A DNA stretch of 64,000 nt from Solidesulfovibrio carbinoliphilus subsp. oakridgensis. GTDB taxonomy: Bacteria > Desulfobacterota > Desulfovibrionia > Desulfovibrionales > Desulfovibrionaceae. Where the stretch lies: NCBI RefSeq assembly GCF_000177215.2, contig NZ_CM001368.1:3107625-3171624 (forward strand), written 5' to 3'. A program made the position numbers and the translations under genes. A model generated the notes under the pieces. It was given only the letters and a program-made list of their open reading frames with translations. It did not search any database and was not told where the DNA came from. Each line of letters opens with the position of its first letter. Position 1 is the stretch's first letter. Positions 18,101 through 25,799 of the stretch are shown here, piece by piece.

Positions 18101-20413
18101 ATGCAGGTTGAGGGGATTGCCAGGCAGAGGCTGTCCGGCTGGTGGCGCAAGGCCGTTTTGGCGGTCCTTGTCATCGGCTTCGGGCTGGAGATCCTGATCA
18201 CGTTCCAGGCCTATCGCCAGGCGCCACCCATTCCCGAGCGCGTGGTCGGCCCTGCGGGGGAGGTCGTCTTCACGGGCGCGGACGTTACGGCCGGGCAGCA
18301 GGTCTTCCTGCGCTACGGGCTCATGGAGAACGGCTCGATCTGGGGGCACGGGGCCTATCTCGGCCCGGACTTCTCGGCCCAGTACCTCCACGACCTGGGG
18401 CTTGCGGCCAACCGGAGCCTGGCCTTGTCCCGGTTCGGCCGGCCGTTCGAGGAGCTGTCCGCCGAGGAGCGCCAGGCCGTGTCCGCCACGGTCGCCTCCC
18501 GGCTCAAGGAGAACCGCTTCGACGCCGCCCGAAACGTCCTCACCTTCACCGACGACGAAGTCCGGTCCTTCGAGGACCAGATCCGGCGGTGGACCGACTA
18601 TTTCTCCAACCCGGCCGTAAACGGCGGCCTGACCGCCGGCTACATCCGGGACCCCAAGGAACTGCGCGACCTGACGGCCTTTTTCGCCTGGACGGCCTGG
18701 GTCTCCATCGCCAACCGGCCGGGCGAGGCCTTCTCCTACACCAACAATTTCCCCTACGATCCCCTGCTCGGCAACACGCCGACCAGCCAAATGGTGTTGT
18801 GGAGCGCGCTGAGCCTCATCACCCTCCTGACCGGCATCGCGCTGGTGCTTTTCGCCTTTGGCAAATTCGAATACCTGGGCTGGAAGGGCACGGGGGAGCA
18901 TGTGCATCCGAAAATGCTCCCCGGCGTGGCCGGGCCGACCCAGCGGGCGATCATCAAGTACTTCGTGGCCGCCTCCCTGCTTTTCCTGGTCCAGGTGCTG
19001 GTCGGCGGGGCCACCGCCCACTACCGGGCCGAGCCGGGCGACTTTTACGGCTTCGACCTGGCCGCGTTCTTGCCGAGCAACATCCTGCGGACCTGGCACC
19101 TGCAATCGGCCATCTTCTGGATCGCCACCTCCTTTGTGGGCGGCGGGCTGTTGCTGGGCCAGGCCCTTGGCGAAAAGGAACCGAAAGGCCAGGCCATGGC
19201 CATCCACGGCCTGTTCTGGGCCCTGGTCCTGGTCGTGGTCGGAAGCCTTCTCGGGGAGCTGGCCGGCATCAACCGGCTCCTGGGGGACCTGTGGTTCTGG
19301 TTCGGGCACCAGGGCTGGGAATACCTGGACCTGGGCCGGGGCTGGCAGATCCTCTTGGCCATCGGGCTGATCGGCTGGGTGGTCCTTTTGCTGCGAAGCG
19401 TCATGCCGGCCCTGCTCGACCCGGAGCGGCGCGAGATCTCGACGCTTTTCATGCTGGCGGCCTCGGCCATCCCGATCTTTTACCTGCCGGCGTTTTTCTT
19501 CGGCGGCGCCACCAACTTCACCATCGTGGACAACTGGCGGTTCTGGATCATCCACCTCTGGGTGGAGGGCTTTTTCGAGCTCTTCGTCACGGTCATGGTG
19601 GCGGTGACCTTTTTCCGGCTCGGCCTCGTCACCCGGCTGACCGCCGCCCGGGTCATCTACCTCGACGCCATCCTCTTTCTCGGCAGCGGCATCGTCGGCA
19701 CGGGCCACCACTGGTATTTCAGCGGCCAGACCAACCTCAACCTGTCGCTCTCGGCCCTTTTTTCGGCCATGGAGGTCGTGCCGCTGACGCTTTTGACCCT
19801 GGACGCCTGGGATTTCGTCAAGCTGACCGACTCGGAGTGCGCGGTTTGCGGGCAGCGGGTGAACATCCCGCACAAGTGGGCCTTTTATTTCCTCATGGCC
19901 GTCGGATTCTGGAACTTCGTCGGGGCCGGCATCTTCGGCTTCCTGATCAACCTGCCCATTGTCAGCTATTTCGAGGTCGGGACGATTCTCACCCCCAATC
20001 ACGGGCACATGGCGCTGATGGGCGTCTTCGGCATGGAGGCGTTGGCCCTTATGGTCCTGGCCTTCCGGCAGGTGCTGACCGCAGACCAGTGGCGCGGCCC
20101 GGAGCGGTTCATCCGGATCTCCTTCTGGGGGCTTAACTTCGGGCTGCTCCTCATGGTGGTCGGGAGCCTCTTTCCGGGCGGCGTGCTGCAGGTCTACGAC
20201 GTGCTGACCAACGGCTATTGGCACGCCCGGAGCCTCGACTACCTGGGGCGCGACCTCAGCCGGCTCATCGAATGGGGACGGCTGCCCGGGGATACGGTCT
20301 TCATCGTGGCCGGGGTCGCGCCCATGGCCATCGCCGCCGTCATGACCTACCTGCGCATGCGGCAGACCCCGGCGGCGGTTCCCGGAGAGGCGGGGGGAAG
20401 GCCCGTCGGCTAG
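18101..20413 (+). CDS. norZ: Quinol-dependent nitric oxide reductase (single-subunit qNOR)
   Basis: A 770-residue membrane enzyme that reduces two NO to N2O using quinol. The N-terminal extension (residues 40-220), which replaces the cytochrome c subunit, has the qNOR features QQVFLRYGLMENGSIWGHGAYLGPD and TGADVTAG. The NorB core follows with about twelve helices: WHLQSAIFWIA, HLWVEGFFELF with the conserved Glu, GTGHHWYFSG and NHGHMALMG contain the heme and FeB ligands. ATG 18101 follows AAAGGAGG. It probably detoxifies NO, as is known in sulfate reducers that meet nitrosative stress, and does not serve denitrification, for which no genes are visible here. Confidence 0.95.
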   Translation: MQVEGIARQRLSGWWRKAVLAVLVIGFGLEILITFQAYRQAPPIPERVVGPAGEVVFTGADVTAGQQVFLRYGLMENGSIWGHGAYLGPDFSAQYLHDLGLAANRSLALSRFGRPFEELSAEERQAVSATVASRLKENRFDAARNVLTFTDDEVRSFEDQIRRWTDYFSNPAVNGGLTAGYIRDPKELRDLTAFFAWTAWVSIANRPGEAFSYTNNFPYDPLLGNTPTSQMVLWSALSLITLLTGIALVLFAFGKFEYLGWKGTGEHVHPKMLPGVAGPTQRAIIKYFVAASLLFLVQVLVGGATAHYRAEPGDFYGFDLAAFLPSNILRTWHLQSAIFWIATSFVGGGLLLGQALGEKEPKGQAMAIHGLFWALVLVVVGSLLGELAGINRLLGDLWFWFGHQGWEYLDLGRGWQILLAIGLIGWVVLLLRSVMPALLDPERREISTLFMLAASAIPIFYLPAFFFGGATNFTIVDNWRFWIIHLWVEGFFELFVTVMVAVTFFRLGLVTRLTAARVIYLDAILFLGSGIVGTGHHWYFSGQTNLNLSLSALFSAMEVVPLTLLTLDAWDFVKLTDSECAVCGQRVNIPHKWAFYFLMAVGFWNFVGAGIFGFLINLPIVSYFEVGTILTPNHGHMALMGVFGMEALALMVLAFRQVLTADQWRGPERFIRISFWGLNFGLLLMVVGSLFPGGVLQVYDVLTNGYWHARSLDYLGRDLSRLIEWGRLPGDTVFIVAGVAPMAIAAVMTYLRMRQTPAAVPGEAGGRPVG

Positions 20414-20484
20414 CGACTAAGGAGGCGGCGTTTCCGCCAGTGTGGCGGCGCAGCCGTCTCGCGCGGGTCGCCGGAGCGGAGGGA

Positions 20485-20521
20485 AGCGGGGACGCGGCCG
20501 GGAACCGGCCGCGTCCCCGCT
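20485..20521. terminator. Strong bidirectional hairpin
   Basis: Perfect 17-base arms with a 3-base loop (GAA) lie between the NO reductase gene and the convergent zinc-ribbon gene. There is no T-run, but the stem is exceptionally stable. Confidence 0.65.
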
Positions 20522-20525
20522 CACG

Positions 20526-20852
20526 TTAGAGGCGGCGCAGCCAGACGGCCAGGGCGCACAGCGCGACCAGGGGATAAAGCGGCCACTGGACGCCGGAATA
20601 CAGAAACCAGGCCACGCCCCCGCCGAGCAAGGCGGCATAGACGCAGGCCTCGACATACCGTCCGCCACCCCGGCCGGGCCTGGCCCAGCCCTGGAAGTCG
20701 AGGAGCCGGGAGGCCGGGCGCGGCGCGTCCCCGGTCCCGGCCTCGTCCGGGGCGTCTTCGTGGTTCTCGCGGCCGGACTGGAGCTTGTGGCCGCAGACCG
20801 GGCAGAACCGTATCCGGTCGGGGCTCTCGGCCCCGCATTTGTTGCACCGCAT
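20526..20852 (-). CDS. Zinc-ribbon membrane protein
   Basis: A 108-residue protein with an N-terminal zinc ribbon (CNKCG at residues 3-7 and CPVCG at 19-23), an acidic linker, and two hydrophobic segments in the last 40 residues. This two-part pattern is common in small proteins of unknown function. Met at 20852 starts right at the ribbon; the GAGGAGG sequence is 14 bases away, so an upstream start up to 20942 cannot be excluded. Confidence 0.7.
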   Translation of the reverse strand: MRCNKCGAESPDRIRFCPVCGHKLQSGRENHEDAPDEAGTGDAPRPASRLLDFQGWARPGRGGGRYVEACVYAALLGGGVAWFLYSGVQWPLYPLVALCALAVWLRRL

Positions 20853-20940
20853 GCCGCGCCAGGCGACCTCCTCGTTGACAATGCCGCCCGCAAACATAAA
20901 TGGAAAAGGTTCCCTTTGCCACACAAACCGAGGAACGCCC

Positions 20941-21138
20941 ATGGAGACGACCCTGCACGGCTACAGCGTCAATCCCGTCTGCTGCAACGGCTGCGGCGCC
21001 TGCGCGTCGCTGGTCCCGGAGCTTTTCGCCATGGACGAGGCCACGGAAAAGCCGGTCCTGCTGCTGGCCGAGGCCCCGGCCGCAGCCATCGAGCAGGCCA
21101 TGGCCTTTTGTCCCCACGACTGCATCGAGATGGACTGA
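20941..21138 (+). CDS. Small ferredoxin, one [4Fe-4S] cluster
   Basis: A 65-residue ferredoxin with CNGCGAC in the N-terminal half and the distal CPHDC near the end, in the monocluster arrangement Cx2CxxC...CP. A second Cys next to the first (CC) is unusual. ATG 20941 follows GAGGAA. The electron partner is unknown. It is divergent from the zinc-ribbon gene and ends 10 bases before the convergent secreted-protein gene. Confidence 0.85.
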   Translation: METTLHGYSVNPVCCNGCGACASLVPELFAMDEATEKPVLLLAEAPAAAIEQAMAFCPHDCIEMD

Positions 21139-21148
21139 AGGAACGCGG

Positions 21149-21538
21149 CTAGGGGCTGCCGCAGCAGCGGGCGACGCGCTGTTTGGAGCAGGCGATGGCG
21201 TCCACGGCCACGGTGACGCACCCGGCCGTGTCGTCGCGGTGGATGCGGCCCGAGGGCATGCGGCCGTGCCAGACACGGCTGGTGAAGATGGCGTGGTCGC
21301 CGTTTATCTGGACGTAGAATTCCGCGAAGCCCTTGGCGAAGAACGAATTGAAGACGTAGATTCCGTCGCGGATGCCGACAAAGCTGTACTTGTCCGGCTC
21401 CTTGCAGGTCAGGATGGCCAGGGCCTGGCGGAAGGCGCAGGCCAGGACCGTCTGTTCGTCAAAGGCGGCGGCCCGTCCCGGCAGCCCGAGAACGGCGGCC
21501 AGGGCCACGGCCAGGCAAAGCGTCGCCAACCGTTTCAT
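21149..21538 (-). CDS. Secreted protein of unknown function
   Basis: A 129-residue protein with a clear signal peptide (residues 1-25, ending GRAAA). The mature part holds six Cys, including the C-terminal CCGSP, which suggests disulfides in the periplasm. I do not recognise the family. ATG 21538 begins the hydrophobic leader. Confidence 0.65.
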   Translation of the reverse strand: MKRLATLCLAVALAAVLGLPGRAAAFDEQTVLACAFRQALAILTCKEPDKYSFVGIRDGIYVFNSFFAKGFAEFYVQINGDHAIFTSRVWHGRMPSGRIHRDDTAGCVTVAVDAIACSKQRVARCCGSP

Positions 21539-21649
21539 AGAAGCCTCCCGGGCGCGATTCCGCCGCCCTCTCCCGGTCCTTTTCGTCGGCGGCCGGTTTT
21601 CCTTTAGCCCTGGGGCCGGGCGGCATTGTCGCCTTCCTTCCCGACGAAG

Positions 21650-21671
21650 AAGGCCGCCCTCGGGCGGCCTT
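21650..21671 (-). terminator. Terminator of the carbamoyltransferase gene
   Basis: Arms AAGGCCGCC / GGCGGCCTT with a 4-base loop, 13 bases past the stop of the minus-strand gene, followed on that strand by a pyrimidine-rich CTTCTTC. Confidence 0.55.
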
Positions 21672-21683
21672 TGCACATTCTGT

Positions 21684-23549
21684 CTAATCCAGTTCGTATT
21701 CGTCGCGCCAGTCGCCGGCGTCGCCGTAGTCGGGCTGGTTGGTCTTGTCAAAGAGGCAGTCGCCGATGACCAGGTAGTCCATTTCCGTGCGCATGAAGCA
21801 GCGGTAGGCGTCTTCGGGCGTGCAGACGATGGGCTCGCCCCGGACGTTGAAGCTGGTGTTGACGATGACCGGACAGCCGTGGCGGTCGGCGAAGGTTTTG
21901 ATCAGCCGGTGGTAGCGGGGATTGGTCCGCTCGTGCACGGTCTGGATGCGGGCCGAGAAGTCCACGTGGGTGATGGCCGGCAGGTCCGAGCGGGAGACGT
22001 AGAGCCGGTCGAACATCGGCTTTTCCCAGTAGCCGTCCGGCAGGTCGTGGCGGAGCTTTTCGGCCACGGGCGCAACCAGCAGCATGTAGGGCGAGGGCCG
22101 GTCGAGGACGAAGCACTCGGACGCCGCCTCGGCCAGGACCGAGGGGGCGAAGGGCCGGAAGCCCTCGCGGTATTTGATCTTGAGATTGAGCTTCTTCTGC
22201 ATTTCCGGGTTTCGGGGATCGCCGAGGATGCTCCTGCCGCCGAGGGCCCGGGGGCCGTATTCCATGCGGCCCTGGAACCAGCCGACCACCTTGCCGTCGG
22301 CCAGCAGATCGGCCACCGTGGCGCACAGGGCGTCGAAGTCGTCGTGGACCGCGCACGGCGCGTCGTGGCGCGAGGCCACGCGCACGGCGTCCTTGCGGGT
22401 GAATTCCGGGCCGAGATACGAGCCGGCCATGCGGTCCATGGCCCCCTCGGGCAGGGGGGCGCGGTCGTGGCCGGACCAGATGTGCCGGGCGGCGAGCGCC
22501 GCGCCCAGGGCCCCGCCGGCGTCGCCGGCGGCCGGCTGGATCCAGACGTCGTCAAAGATCCCCTCGCGCAAAAGCTTGCCGTTGGCCACGCAGTTGAGCG
22601 AGACGCCGCCAGCCATGACGAGGTTTTTACAGCCGGTCATCTCCCGGGCCGTCCTGGCCAGGCGCAGGACCACGTCCTCGGTCACCTGCTGGATGGCGAG
22701 CGCCATGTCCATGTGCTCCTGGGACAGCTCCGACTCGGAGGCCCGGCGCGGCAGGCCAAAGAGGGCCTCCCACTTGCCGTCGCGGCACATGGTCAGCCCG
22801 GTCGCGTAGTCGAAGTAGGCCATGTTGAGGAGCATGGACCCGTCCGGCCGCAGGTCCACCAGCGCGTCCAGGATCTTTTGCCTGTAGTCCGCCACCCGCT
22901 CCGAGCCCTCGATGCCGTACGGGGCCAGGCCCATGAGCTTGTATTCGCCGGAATTGACCTTGAAGCCGCAGTAGTAGGTGAAGGCGGAATAGAGGAGCCC
23001 GAGCGAGTGCGGGAAATCCAGCTCGCGAAGGAACGTGATGTCCTTGCCGCGCCCGAGGCCGATGGTGGTGGTCGACCACTCGCCCACGCCGTCGATGGTC
23101 AGGATGGCGGCCTCGTCAAAGGGCGAGGGGTAGAAGGCCGAGGCGGCATGGGACAGGTGGTGCTCGGGAAAAAGGATGCGCGGCTTGCCCTGGCCGAGCT
23201 TGGCCAGTTCCTCGCGCAGCATCTTTTTCATGAAGAGCTTTTCCTTGATCCACACCGGCATGGCCGACAGGAAGCTCACCACGCCGCGCGGAGCGAACCC
23301 GTGGTAGGTCTCCATCAGCCGCTCGAACTTGAGGTAGGGCTTGTCGTAAAAGGCGATGGCTTCGAGCTCGGACAGGCCGATGCCGGCTTCTTCCAGCACG
23401 TAGGCCGCGGCCTTTTGGGGAAAGGCCGCGTCGTGTTTCTTGCGCGTGAACCGCTCCTCATGGGCGGCGGCCACGATTTCGCCGTCCCGGAGCAGGGCGG
23501 CGGCGCTGTCGTGGTAGTAGGCGGAAATTCCCAGGATGTATTGGGCCAT
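21684..23549 (-). CDS. Carbamoyltransferase, NodU/CmcH family
   Basis: A 621-residue enzyme of the NodU/CmcH family, which moves a carbamoyl group from carbamoyl phosphate via carbamoyl-adenylate to a hydroxyl. The N-terminal kinase-like lobe opens with ILGISAYYHDSAAALL and EERFTRKKHDAAFP. The metal-binding His residues appear in FPEHHLSHAASAF near 122. The C-terminal YrdC-like lobe carries GRMEYGPRALGGRSILGDPR and NTSFNVRGEP. The ATG at 23549 fits the conserved start. Its acceptor is unknown; the two small membrane genes upstream suggest a surface or lipid-linked substrate. Confidence 0.93.
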   Translation of the reverse strand: MAQYILGISAYYHDSAAALLRDGEIVAAAHEERFTRKKHDAAFPQKAAAYVLEEAGIGLSELEAIAFYDKPYLKFERLMETYHGFAPRGVVSFLSAMPVWIKEKLFMKKMLREELAKLGQGKPRILFPEHHLSHAASAFYPSPFDEAAILTIDGVGEWSTTTIGLGRGKDITFLRELDFPHSLGLLYSAFTYYCGFKVNSGEYKLMGLAPYGIEGSERVADYRQKILDALVDLRPDGSMLLNMAYFDYATGLTMCRDGKWEALFGLPRRASESELSQEHMDMALAIQQVTEDVVLRLARTAREMTGCKNLVMAGGVSLNCVANGKLLREGIFDDVWIQPAAGDAGGALGAALAARHIWSGHDRAPLPEGAMDRMAGSYLGPEFTRKDAVRVASRHDAPCAVHDDFDALCATVADLLADGKVVGWFQGRMEYGPRALGGRSILGDPRNPEMQKKLNLKIKYREGFRPFAPSVLAEAASECFVLDRPSPYMLLVAPVAEKLRHDLPDGYWEKPMFDRLYVSRSDLPAITHVDFSARIQTVHERTNPRYHRLIKTFADRHGCPVIVNTSFNVRGEPIVCTPEDAYRCFMRTEMDYLVIGDCLFDKTNQPDYGDAGDWRDEYELD

Positions 23550-23560
23550 GGGATTCCCGC

Positions 23561-23710
23561 TTAAAAGAGCGTGTAGATGAACGGCGCCACGGCCGTGCCG
23601 CTGGTCAGGACCACCAGGACGCCGAAGAGCAGCAGCACGAGGATGATGGGCAACAGCCAGAATTTTTTCCGGACCCGCAAAAAGCCCCACAGTTCAGTCA
23701 GAAATTCCAT
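23561..23710 (-). CDS. DUF5989-type 49-residue membrane peptide
   Basis: A 49-codon frame read from the minus strand, starting MEFLTELWGFLRVRKKFWLL and ending in a second short hydrophobic run (APFIYTLF). One long helix spans residues 18-36. The pattern matches the small DUF5989 proteins usually found next to SxtJ and NodU-type carbamoyltransferases. It stops 11 bases before the carbamoyltransferase start and follows the SxtJ gene. Position and conserved basic WGFLRVRKKFW motif make it a real gene despite its size. Confidence 0.85.
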   Translation of the reverse strand: MEFLTELWGFLRVRKKFWLLPIILVLLLFGVLVVLTSGTAVAPFIYTLF

Positions 23711-23791
23711 AGTGCCTCCAAGGGACGCCCGGGCCGCAATGGGCCTTGGGCGGCAGATTGGTCGTGTCGGTCGCGGCGCGCGGACGCGGCG

Positions 23792-24208
23792 TCAAAACGG
23801 CTGTTCAATGTCCGCGGCCACAAAGGCGTGGTCCCGGACCCGGAAGACCGAGCCTTCGCCTTTCTTGAACTGGCGGGCGCGCATGGGGTCCTTGCCGCAA
23901 AGGGTGCGCAGGATGCCCATGGGCGAGAGCACCAGGTAAAAAATGAGAGACAGGAGCACCTTGGACATGACCGTGCCGAGCACGTGGGACAGGCCGAACC
24001 ACAGCTTGGCCGCCGGCTTGAACAAGGACGGCGAGATCATGTCGAGGAGCAGGATGCCGGCCGCGATGGTCGCATAGCGGACCTCGCGGGTGACGAAAAA
24101 AACGATCAGGCTCACAAGGACCAGGGCCATGCCCGTGTCCTTGGCCTGTTCCCGGGTAGCGGAAAGCCAAAACGGCTTCTTCTGGCGTTTTTGTTCCAGT
24201 GAGGACAT
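23792..24208 (-). CDS. SxtJ-family membrane protein
   Basis: A 138-residue protein with three hydrophobic segments (about 25-42, 45-60, 75-98), then the segment YLVLSPMGILRTLCGKDPM typical of SxtJ, named from the saxitoxin cluster, and an amphipathic tail. No reaction is established for SxtJ. It is the first gene of a three-gene cassette with DUF5989 and the carbamoyltransferase, in an order seen in many bacteria. Confidence 0.85.
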   Translation of the reverse strand: MSSLEQKRQKKPFWLSATREQAKDTGMALVLVSLIVFFVTREVRYATIAAGILLLDMISPSLFKPAAKLWFGLSHVLGTVMSKVLLSLIFYLVLSPMGILRTLCGKDPMRARQFKKGEGSVFRVRDHAFVAADIEQPF

Positions 24209-24353
24209 GGGGTGGTTGCTCCGGATCGGGCGTTGGGGCCCGGCGGCACGCGGCCGCTGGGACAGGCTTCCCTAGCCCGGGGCGGCGGAGCGCGTCAAGG
24301 GCGGCCCCGGGCCGGGGGGCGTGGGCGGGTGTGCGCCCTGGTGGCCCGTCGAG

Positions 24354-24402
24354 GAAGGGGCAGGGAGGAGCCCTCCCGGCCCGCCGGAGGCATCGTTTCC
24401 CC
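24354..24402. repeat. Intergenic palindromic repeat, partial copy E
   Basis: It keeps GGGAGGAGCCCTCCCGG and the GCCGGAGGCATC core, without the second stem arm found in the full copies. Nothing else was found in the 24209-24407 gap. Confidence 0.6.
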
Positions 24403-24407
24403 GCTTG

Positions 24408-24845
24408 CTAGTCCTCTGACGCAGGGCGCGAGGCGCGCTGGCGCTTGAGGGCGCCGTGCTGCTTCTTGGTGTCCAGGCGGCGGTGCTTGGAGGCCAGGGT
24501 GGCCCGGGTCTTCTTGCGGGGGGGCAGGGGGGTCAGGGCGTCGCGCAGGAGTTCCACGAAACGGGCCACGGCCAGTTCCTTGTTGGCGGTCTGGCTGCGG
24601 GTGGTCTGGGAGATGATGCGCAAGAGCCCGTCCTTGCCGATGCGCGAACCGAGCGCCTGCCGGATACGGTCCTTGTCGGCGTCGGTCAGGCTCGGCGAGG
24701 CGGCGAGGTCGAACCACAAGGTGATGCGGGTGCTGACTTTGTTGACGTTCTGGCCGCCCGGGCCGCTGCTCCGCGAGGCGGTAAACGTCAGTTCGTCGGC
24801 CGGGATGGCCACCCTGCCGGTGATGCGTACGAGCGTTTCGTCCAT
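24408..24845 (-). CDS. arfB: ArfB-type peptidyl-tRNA hydrolase (alternative ribosome rescue)
   Basis: A 145-residue release-factor-like protein with the GGQ motif in SSGPGGQNVNKVSTR near residue 31, which hydrolyses peptidyl-tRNA on stalled ribosomes. The basic C-terminal tail (PPRKKTRATLASKHRRLDTKKQ) matches the ArfB/YaeJ tail that enters the empty mRNA channel, and there is no codon-recognition domain. ATG 24845 follows GGGAGG. Confidence 0.92.
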   Translation of the reverse strand: MDETLVRITGRVAIPADELTFTASRSSGPGGQNVNKVSTRITLWFDLAASPSLTDADKDRIRQALGSRIGKDGLLRIISQTTRSQTANKELAVARFVELLRDALTPLPPRKKTRATLASKHRRLDTKKQHGALKRQRASRPASED

Positions 24846-24901
24846 GGCCGCCTCCCAATCCACGCATTCTACCCAAAACCGGGCACCAGGGACAGTCTCA
24901 A

Positions 24902-24960
24902 TCCCCTTTCGGGAGGGTCCGGGAGGGGGTGACCCCCTCCCGGCCGCCGGAGGCATCTCT
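24902..24960. repeat. Intergenic palindromic repeat, copy B
   Basis: Full copy: GGGAGGGGGTGACCCCCTCCC is the main stem-loop, followed by CGGCCGCCGGAGGCATC. It lies between nrdG and arfB. Confidence 0.8.
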
Positions 24961-24973
24961 CTCGTCCATTCCT

Positions 24974-25672
24974 TCAACTCCTTGTCGTGATGGTCAGGCG
25001 GGGGGCCACGGCGAGGAGGCGGGAGACCAGATCCGGGGGAAAGGCGGTGGGGCCGGCGGCGGCCAGGTCCGGGTCGGCGCAGCCGTCGGGCCGGAAGGCC
25101 TGGATGACCCAGCGGCCGGCCCCGGCTTCGGCCAGTTCCCGGGCCAGGGCCACCAGGGCGGCTTCGCTGAGGAGTCCGGGGTGCCAGGTGGTGCGGGTCT
25201 CGAAGGGGAGGTGGCTGGCGAGGAGCAGGGCGAGGCTGGCAAAGGCGGCTTCGCCGCTGCCGGCCACACCCGTCACCCGGGCGTAGTCGGCGCGCGGAGC
25301 CTTGATGTCGAGGCCGACCCAGTCGCAAAGGGGCAACACTCTCTCCAGGGCCTGGGGAAACATGCCGGTGGTGTGGAGTCCGACCTTGAAGCCCAAATCG
25401 CGCACCGCGCCGAGCATCCCGCCGAGGCCCTCCTGCAGGGTCGGTTCGCCGCCGGAGAAGACGACCGCGTCGAGGAGTCCGCGCCGGCCTGCCAGCCAGG
25501 CCAGGACCGATGCGCCGTCGCGTTCGGTCCGGTCGGTTATTTCGCGAAGGGGTTCGTTGTGGCAGTAGGGGCAGCCCCAGGGGCAGCCCTGGCAGTAGAT
25601 GACCGCAGCCAGGGCGTCCGGGAAGTCCAGCGTGGAAAGCGGCGTCACCCCGCCAATGGTCAGCCCTTTCAT
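24974..25672 (-). CDS. nrdG: Anaerobic ribonucleotide reductase activating protein NrdG
   Basis: A 232-residue radical-SAM enzyme with the cluster motif CPWGCPYC near residue 30, followed by FSGGEPTLQ near 71, which binds SAM. It produces the 5'-deoxyadenosyl radical that installs the glycyl radical on NrdD. It lies directly downstream of nrdD, separated by a repeat element, and belongs to the same B12-controlled transcript. The ATG at 25672 fits the family N-terminus (MKGLTIGGVTPLSTLDFP). Confidence 0.92.
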   Translation of the reverse strand: MKGLTIGGVTPLSTLDFPDALAAVIYCQGCPWGCPYCHNEPLREITDRTERDGASVLAWLAGRRGLLDAVVFSGGEPTLQEGLGGMLGAVRDLGFKVGLHTTGMFPQALERVLPLCDWVGLDIKAPRADYARVTGVAGSGEAAFASLALLLASHLPFETRTTWHPGLLSEAALVALARELAEAGAGRWVIQAFRPDGCADPDLAAAGPTAFPPDLVSRLLAVAPRLTITTRS

Positions 25673-25723
25673 AGCAAAGCTCCCACGCTCTCCCACATTC
25701 CCTTCAAGGGACTCACCATACTT

Positions 25724-25783
25724 CTCCCTTTCAGGGGGTCCGGGGGGATGATCCCCCCCGGCCGCCGGAGGCATCTTCTCTTC
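25724..25783. repeat. Intergenic palindromic repeat, copy C
   Basis: Full copy between nrdD and nrdG, with the GATGATC centre as in copy A. Its place inside a presumed operon argues for a role in mRNA processing or partial termination. Confidence 0.8.
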
Positions 25784-25799
25784 CCTTCCGTTCTCTTCC

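Noticed and set aside
24408-24908. CRISPR-like array from the short repeats around arfB and nrdG
   Set aside because: The copies are palindromic and separated by whole genes. There are no regular spacers and no cas genes.
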